This document shows positions 61,095 through 64,000 of a stretch of 64,000 bases of DNA, piece by piece. Origin of the DNA: Sporosarcina sp. JAI121 (lineage in GTDB: Bacteria > Bacillota > Bacilli > Bacillales_A > Planococcaceae). The number at the start of each line of letters is the position of its first letter. Within the stretch, counting starts at the first letter, position 1. The DNA lies in assembly GCF_013408665.1 (NCBI RefSeq), contig NZ_JACCCL010000001.1, forward strand, positions 284,914 to 348,913, given 5' to 3'. Below the pieces are notes generated by a model. It was not told the origin of the DNA. It was given only the letters and a program-made list of their open reading frames with translations, and ran no database searches. A program made the translations under genes and the position numbers.

Positions 61095-62081
61095 TTGATT
61101 TATAAACATAGATCAGTGCCGAAAAAACTAATTGGATTAAATGCATTAATTCCCCGATTGCACCCATCACAGTTGGAAGCGCAAAAAGCTAAAGAGGACT
61201 TACGGAATCGAAAAGCGGGCTTTGGAGGGGAGCAGCATTTCGACAAGCATCTATTAGAATTCAAACCACGATATCCACATGCCATCTTGCACGACATCAG
61301 TTTGAAACAGAACGGTATTTACTTTCAAATGGATTCAGTTCTTATCACGCCGGCATTTATCCTTATCATCGAGGTGAAAAACATTGCTGGAAAAATCATC
61401 GTTAAATCAAACCCCACACAATTCATCCAAGAACTTCCGACTAGCGAACGAAAAGTGTTAACAAACCCCATCGCAGAGCTCGAGCGAAAACAGTTCTTTC
61501 TCAATGAGTGGTTAGGACAGAGAATGATTGAAATCCCAATTAGAGGAATTGTCGCTTTTGCCTATACTAATGAATTAATTTTCGAAAGCACTCCCGAAAC
61601 GAAAATCGCATTTACCACTGAAATTCCATCCTATTTATATTCATTACCCGTTCAAAAGGAAATTATGGGCAAGGCAGCTATACGGAAATTGGCATTCGAA
61701 TTAATAAATAACCATCAGGAATACGATCCATTCCCGCTGACAAAATCGATGCACATTTCACCAAAAGACATTTTGCCGGGCGTCATCTGCCCGGTATGTA
61801 ACGCTAGAGGAATGCATTGGATGCGTAGAAAATGGTCATGTCAGAAATGCAATCACGCAGGCACGGACTATCAATATGCTGCACTTGAAGATTGGATTTA
61901 TCTCATCGACAAACGAATAACGAACAAGGAGTTCAGAAACTTCCTATTGCTAAATGACCGACAAGTTGCGAAAAGATTCCTCGCCCGCTCCAGATTGAAA
62001 CATGAAGGGAAGGGGAAAGGAAGTTTCTATGTGGCAAATGAAGTGATTAATAAACAAGAGTTAACGCTTCATAAAAAATGA
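61095..62081 (+). CDS. NERD-domain protein with zinc ribbon
   Basis: NERD is a nuclease-related domain of the PD-(D/E)XK type found in many Firmicutes. The 328-residue protein has GFGGEQHFDKHL (about residues 38-49), the Asp in FQMDSVLI and the EVK in LIIEVKNIAG, so the nuclease-like triad is intact. A C-terminal zinc ribbon CPVCNARGMHW...CQKC follows, then a basic tail. Start UUG 61095 follows TGAGGTGATGTAAAT. It is flanked on both sides by 21-bp repeat arrays. The substrate is unknown, and DNA processing is inferred only from the fold. Confidence 0.85.
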   Translation: MIYKHRSVPKKLIGLNALIPRLHPSQLEAQKAKEDLRNRKAGFGGEQHFDKHLLEFKPRYPHAILHDISLKQNGIYFQMDSVLITPAFILIIEVKNIAGKIIVKSNPTQFIQELPTSERKVLTNPIAELERKQFFLNEWLGQRMIEIPIRGIVAFAYTNELIFESTPETKIAFTTEIPSYLYSLPVQKEIMGKAAIRKLAFELINNHQEYDPFPLTKSMHISPKDILPGVICPVCNARGMHWMRRKWSCQKCNHAGTDYQYAALEDWIYLIDKRITNKEFRNFLLLNDRQVAKRFLARSRLKHEGKGKGSFYVANEVINKQELTLHKK

Positions 62082-62092
62082 AGCGTTTTTTC
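62063..62092 (+). terminator. Terminator overlapping the NERD stop codon
   Basis: AACGCTTCAT (62063-62072) pairs with ATGAAGCGTT (62078-62087) around an A-rich loop, followed by TTTTT. The stop codon lies inside the hairpin. Confidence 0.88.
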
Positions 62093-62128
62093 AATAAAAT
62101 CGACCCCCGAGCTCCCACCAAAGCGGGA

Positions 62129-62513
62129 CACCGACCATATAGCATGTCCAAGCGACCAGATATGCTCTTCAACCAATCATATCCCTCGCTAAACCGATCA
62201 TATCCTTCAACTGACCAATCGTAACCGCTGCCCAACCGACCATATCCCACGCCAGACCGACCATAACCCCTTAGAAAGGAAGCTTTTGGCCGCAGCCAAA
62301 AGCTGATTTAATAAAATCCACCCCCGAGCTCCCAACAAAGTGGTAGACCGACCATATATCATGTCCAAGCGACCATATATGCTCTTCAACCGATCATATC
62401 CCTCGTTAAACCGATCATATCCTCCAACCGACCGACCATAACCGCCACCCAACCAATCATATCCCACGCCAGACCGACCATAAATCCTATCCAACCGACC
62501 AAACCACCCCCTA
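62129..62513 (+). repeat. 21-bp repeat array D: two higher-order units of 217 bp
   Basis: Seven 21-bp units run from 62129 to 62275, then a 70-bp linker with the hairpin AGCTTTTGGC/GCCAAAAGCT (62281-62303), then seven units from 62346 to 62492 and a degenerate eighth. Unit variants again match by position between the two blocks (unit 2 AAGCGACCA with ATATGCTCTTC, unit 6 CCCACGCCA). The layout equals array C except for one extra base. It fills the gap between the NERD gene and the gamma-glutamyltransferase gene. Confidence 0.93.
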
Positions 62514-62594
62514 AAAACTTCGTCTCCCTAAAAACTCCCATCTCCGGTATAATAAACTCACACAACGCAACACCGCCAAAAGGGGGAACCGCCA

Positions 62595-64000
62595 TTGGAT
62601 TACCTATATAACCCGCATCCATCCATACGCCACACCGTCTTCGCCAAAAACGGCATGGTCGCAACATCACAGCCGCTCGCCGCACAAGCTGGCATTGAAA
62701 TCATGCGCAGAGGAGGCAACGCAATCGACGCGGCAATCGCAACAGCAGCCGCACTCACCGTCGTCGAACCGACGTCAAACGGAATCGGCGGCGACGCATT
62801 CGCACTCGTCTGGGTCAACAACAAACTTCACGGCCTCAACGCATCCGGCCCGGCACCGCAATCACTCACAATCAACGCCGTAAAAGCGCAAGGTCACGAC
62901 AAAATGCCGATGTACGGCCTAACGCCTGTCACCGTCCCGGGCGTACCAGCCGCGTGGGCGGAACTCGCACGCAAATTCGGCAAACTACCACTGAAAGAAT
63001 CGCTCGAACCGGCCATCCGCTACGCCGAAGAAGGCTACCCGCTCACGCCGATACTCGGCAAATACTGGAACGCCGCCTACAAAAAATACTGCACTTCATT
63101 CACAACAGAAGAATTCGACGAATGGTTCAAAACGTTCGCACCTGACGGCAGAGCGCCAGAAATCGGCGAGCTATGGAAATCACCAGATCACGCCGCCACA
63201 CTCCGCTCCATCGGAGGATCTAACGCCGAATCATTCTACACCGGGGAACTCGCCGACCAAATCGACGCCTTCATGCAACAACACGGCGGCTTCCTGAAAA
63301 AATCCGACCTGGCAAACTACCAGCCGGAATGGGTCGATCCCGTCTCAACAAACTACCGCGGCTACGACGTTCACGAAATCCCGCCGAATGGCCAAGGCAT
63401 GATCGCACTCATGGCACTCAACATTTACGCTGAAATGAACAACCCATACCTAAACGACACACAAACACTGCACGAACAAATCGAATCCATGAAACTCGCA
63501 TTCACAGACGGTAAGGAATTCATCACGGAACAAAGCGATATGCCAATTAAACCTGAACACCTTCTATCCCGATCGTACGCACAACAACGTGCAGCAAAAA
63601 TCACAGCAACAGCAACAATCCCGGAGCCATACGAACTTCCAAAAGGCGGCACCGTCTACCTTGCAACTGCCGACGGGGAAGGAAACATGGTGTCATTCAT
63701 CCAGTCGAACTACATGGGCTTCGGCTCGGGCATCGTCATTCCGGGCACAGGCATCGCACTCCAAAACCGCGGCGCCGACTTCTCGCTCGACCCGAAACAT
63801 CCGAACGCACTGAAACCCGGTAAACGAACCTATCACACCATCATTCCAGGATTCCTGACGAAAAACGGGCAAGCAATCGGCCCTTTCGGTGTCATGGGCG
63901 GATTAATGCAGCCGCAAGGCCATTACCAAGTCGCCATCAACACCATCGATTACAAACTCAACCCGCAAGCCGCACTCGACGCACCGCGCTGGCAGTGGAT
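62595..64000 (+). CDS. Gamma-glutamyltransferase family protein (YwrD-like), 3' end cut by window
   Basis: This is a member of the GGT/NTN-hydrolase family, which hydrolyses or transfers gamma-glutamyl groups and matures by autocleavage. The first 468 codons are in the window. It starts DYLYNPHPSIRHTVFAKNGM, has RRGGNAIDAAIATAAAL, GIGGDAFALVW, and the processing region GGTVYLATADGEGNMVS, where the Thr (residue about 351) is the expected nucleophile. QSNYMGFGSGIV and GPFGVMGGLMQPQGH follow. No signal peptide, unlike secreted Ggt, matching the cytoplasmic YwrD type. Start UUG 62595 follows AAAGGGGGAACC. Codons strongly favour C and A in third position compared with the upstream genes. Confidence 0.88.
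   Translation, partial: MDYLYNPHPSIRHTVFAKNGMVATSQPLAAQAGIEIMRRGGNAIDAAIATAAALTVVEPTSNGIGGDAFALVWVNNKLHGLNASGPAPQSLTINAVKAQGHDKMPMYGLTPVTVPGVPAAWAELARKFGKLPLKESLEPAIRYAEEGYPLTPILGKYWNAAYKKYCTSFTTEEFDEWFKTFAPDGRAPEIGELWKSPDHAATLRSIGGSNAESFYTGELADQIDAFMQQHGGFLKKSDLANYQPEWVDPVSTNYRGYDVHEIPPNGQGMIALMALNIYAEMNNPYLNDTQTLHEQIESMKLAFTDGKEFITEQSDMPIKPEHLLSRSYAQQRAAKITATATIPEPYELPKGGTVYLATADGEGNMVSFIQSNYMGFGSGIVIPGTGIALQNRGADFSLDPKHPNALKPGKRTYHTIIPGFLTKNGQAIGPFGVMGGLMQPQGHYQVAINTIDYKLNPQAALDAPRWQW

Overview
The window is a chromosomal segment of a spore-forming, flagellated Firmicute of the order Bacillales. Gene order follows the Bacillus subtilis rpoE-pyrG-spo0F ... atp ... murAA-spoIID-spoIIQ-spoIIID-mbl-flhO-flhP-fabZ ... 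ssbB-ywqA-ywqB region almost gene for gene. Base composition, UUG/GUG starts with strong Shine-Dalgarno sites, and the intergenic repeats suggest Sporosarcina or a close Planococcaceae relative. That placement is an inference, because no rRNA gene is present. Nearly all genes are on the + strand. No tRNA, rRNA, phage, transposase or CRISPR was seen.

Layout. 1-11.2 kb: rpoE, pyrG behind a CTP-sensing attenuator, ywjG (-), spo0F, fbaA, tal, murZ, glpX, rho, rpmE, tdk. 11.4-20.2 kb: prfA-prmC, spoIIR, ywlC (Sua5), mntP, ywlE, a chemoreceptor, rpiB, ywlG, glyA. 20.3-24.3 kb: a LOV-like/GGDEF/EAL protein, upp, mnaA. 24.3-32.5 kb: the F1Fo ATP synthase operon atpIBEFHAGDC plus a DUF1146 gene, behind tandem promoters and a Rex-like operator. 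33-43 kb: murAA, spoIID, spoIIQ, spoIIID, mbl, flhO-flhP, an EpuA-family gene, fabZ, a lipoprotein, ywpF, ssbB. 43.5-47.9 kb: ywqB-ywqA (-), SWIM and SNF2 proteins. 48-64 kb is more accessory: two small proteins (one with an IDEAL domain), a YknW/YknX-like pair, a sigma-B stress protein, a 1662-residue subtilase with Ig-like repeats, a DnaQ-type exonuclease, a polysaccharide deacetylase, a NERD protein, and a gamma-glutamyltransferase cut by the window edge.

Standout observations. (1) PyrG has Ser381 where the glutaminase nucleophile Cys belongs, plus other changes at normally invariant sites, yet keeps a classical pyrG attenuator. This suggests an ammonia-dependent CTP synthase. (2) Four intergenic arrays are built of a 21-bp unit (RACCRAYCATATCC plus seven variable bases). 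Two are organised into higher-order repeats of seven units plus a linker of about 69 bp carrying a hairpin, with a period of 216-217 bp. (3) A 110-130 nt three-hairpin intergenic element, with an invariant AGCCTCCGGCGGATG core and compensatory stem changes, precedes pyrG, atpD and atpC. (4) A Rex-like box overlaps the -10 of an atp promoter. (5) The LOV-like domain has lost its photoactive Cys. (6) An RBS-sequestering hairpin precedes mntP.
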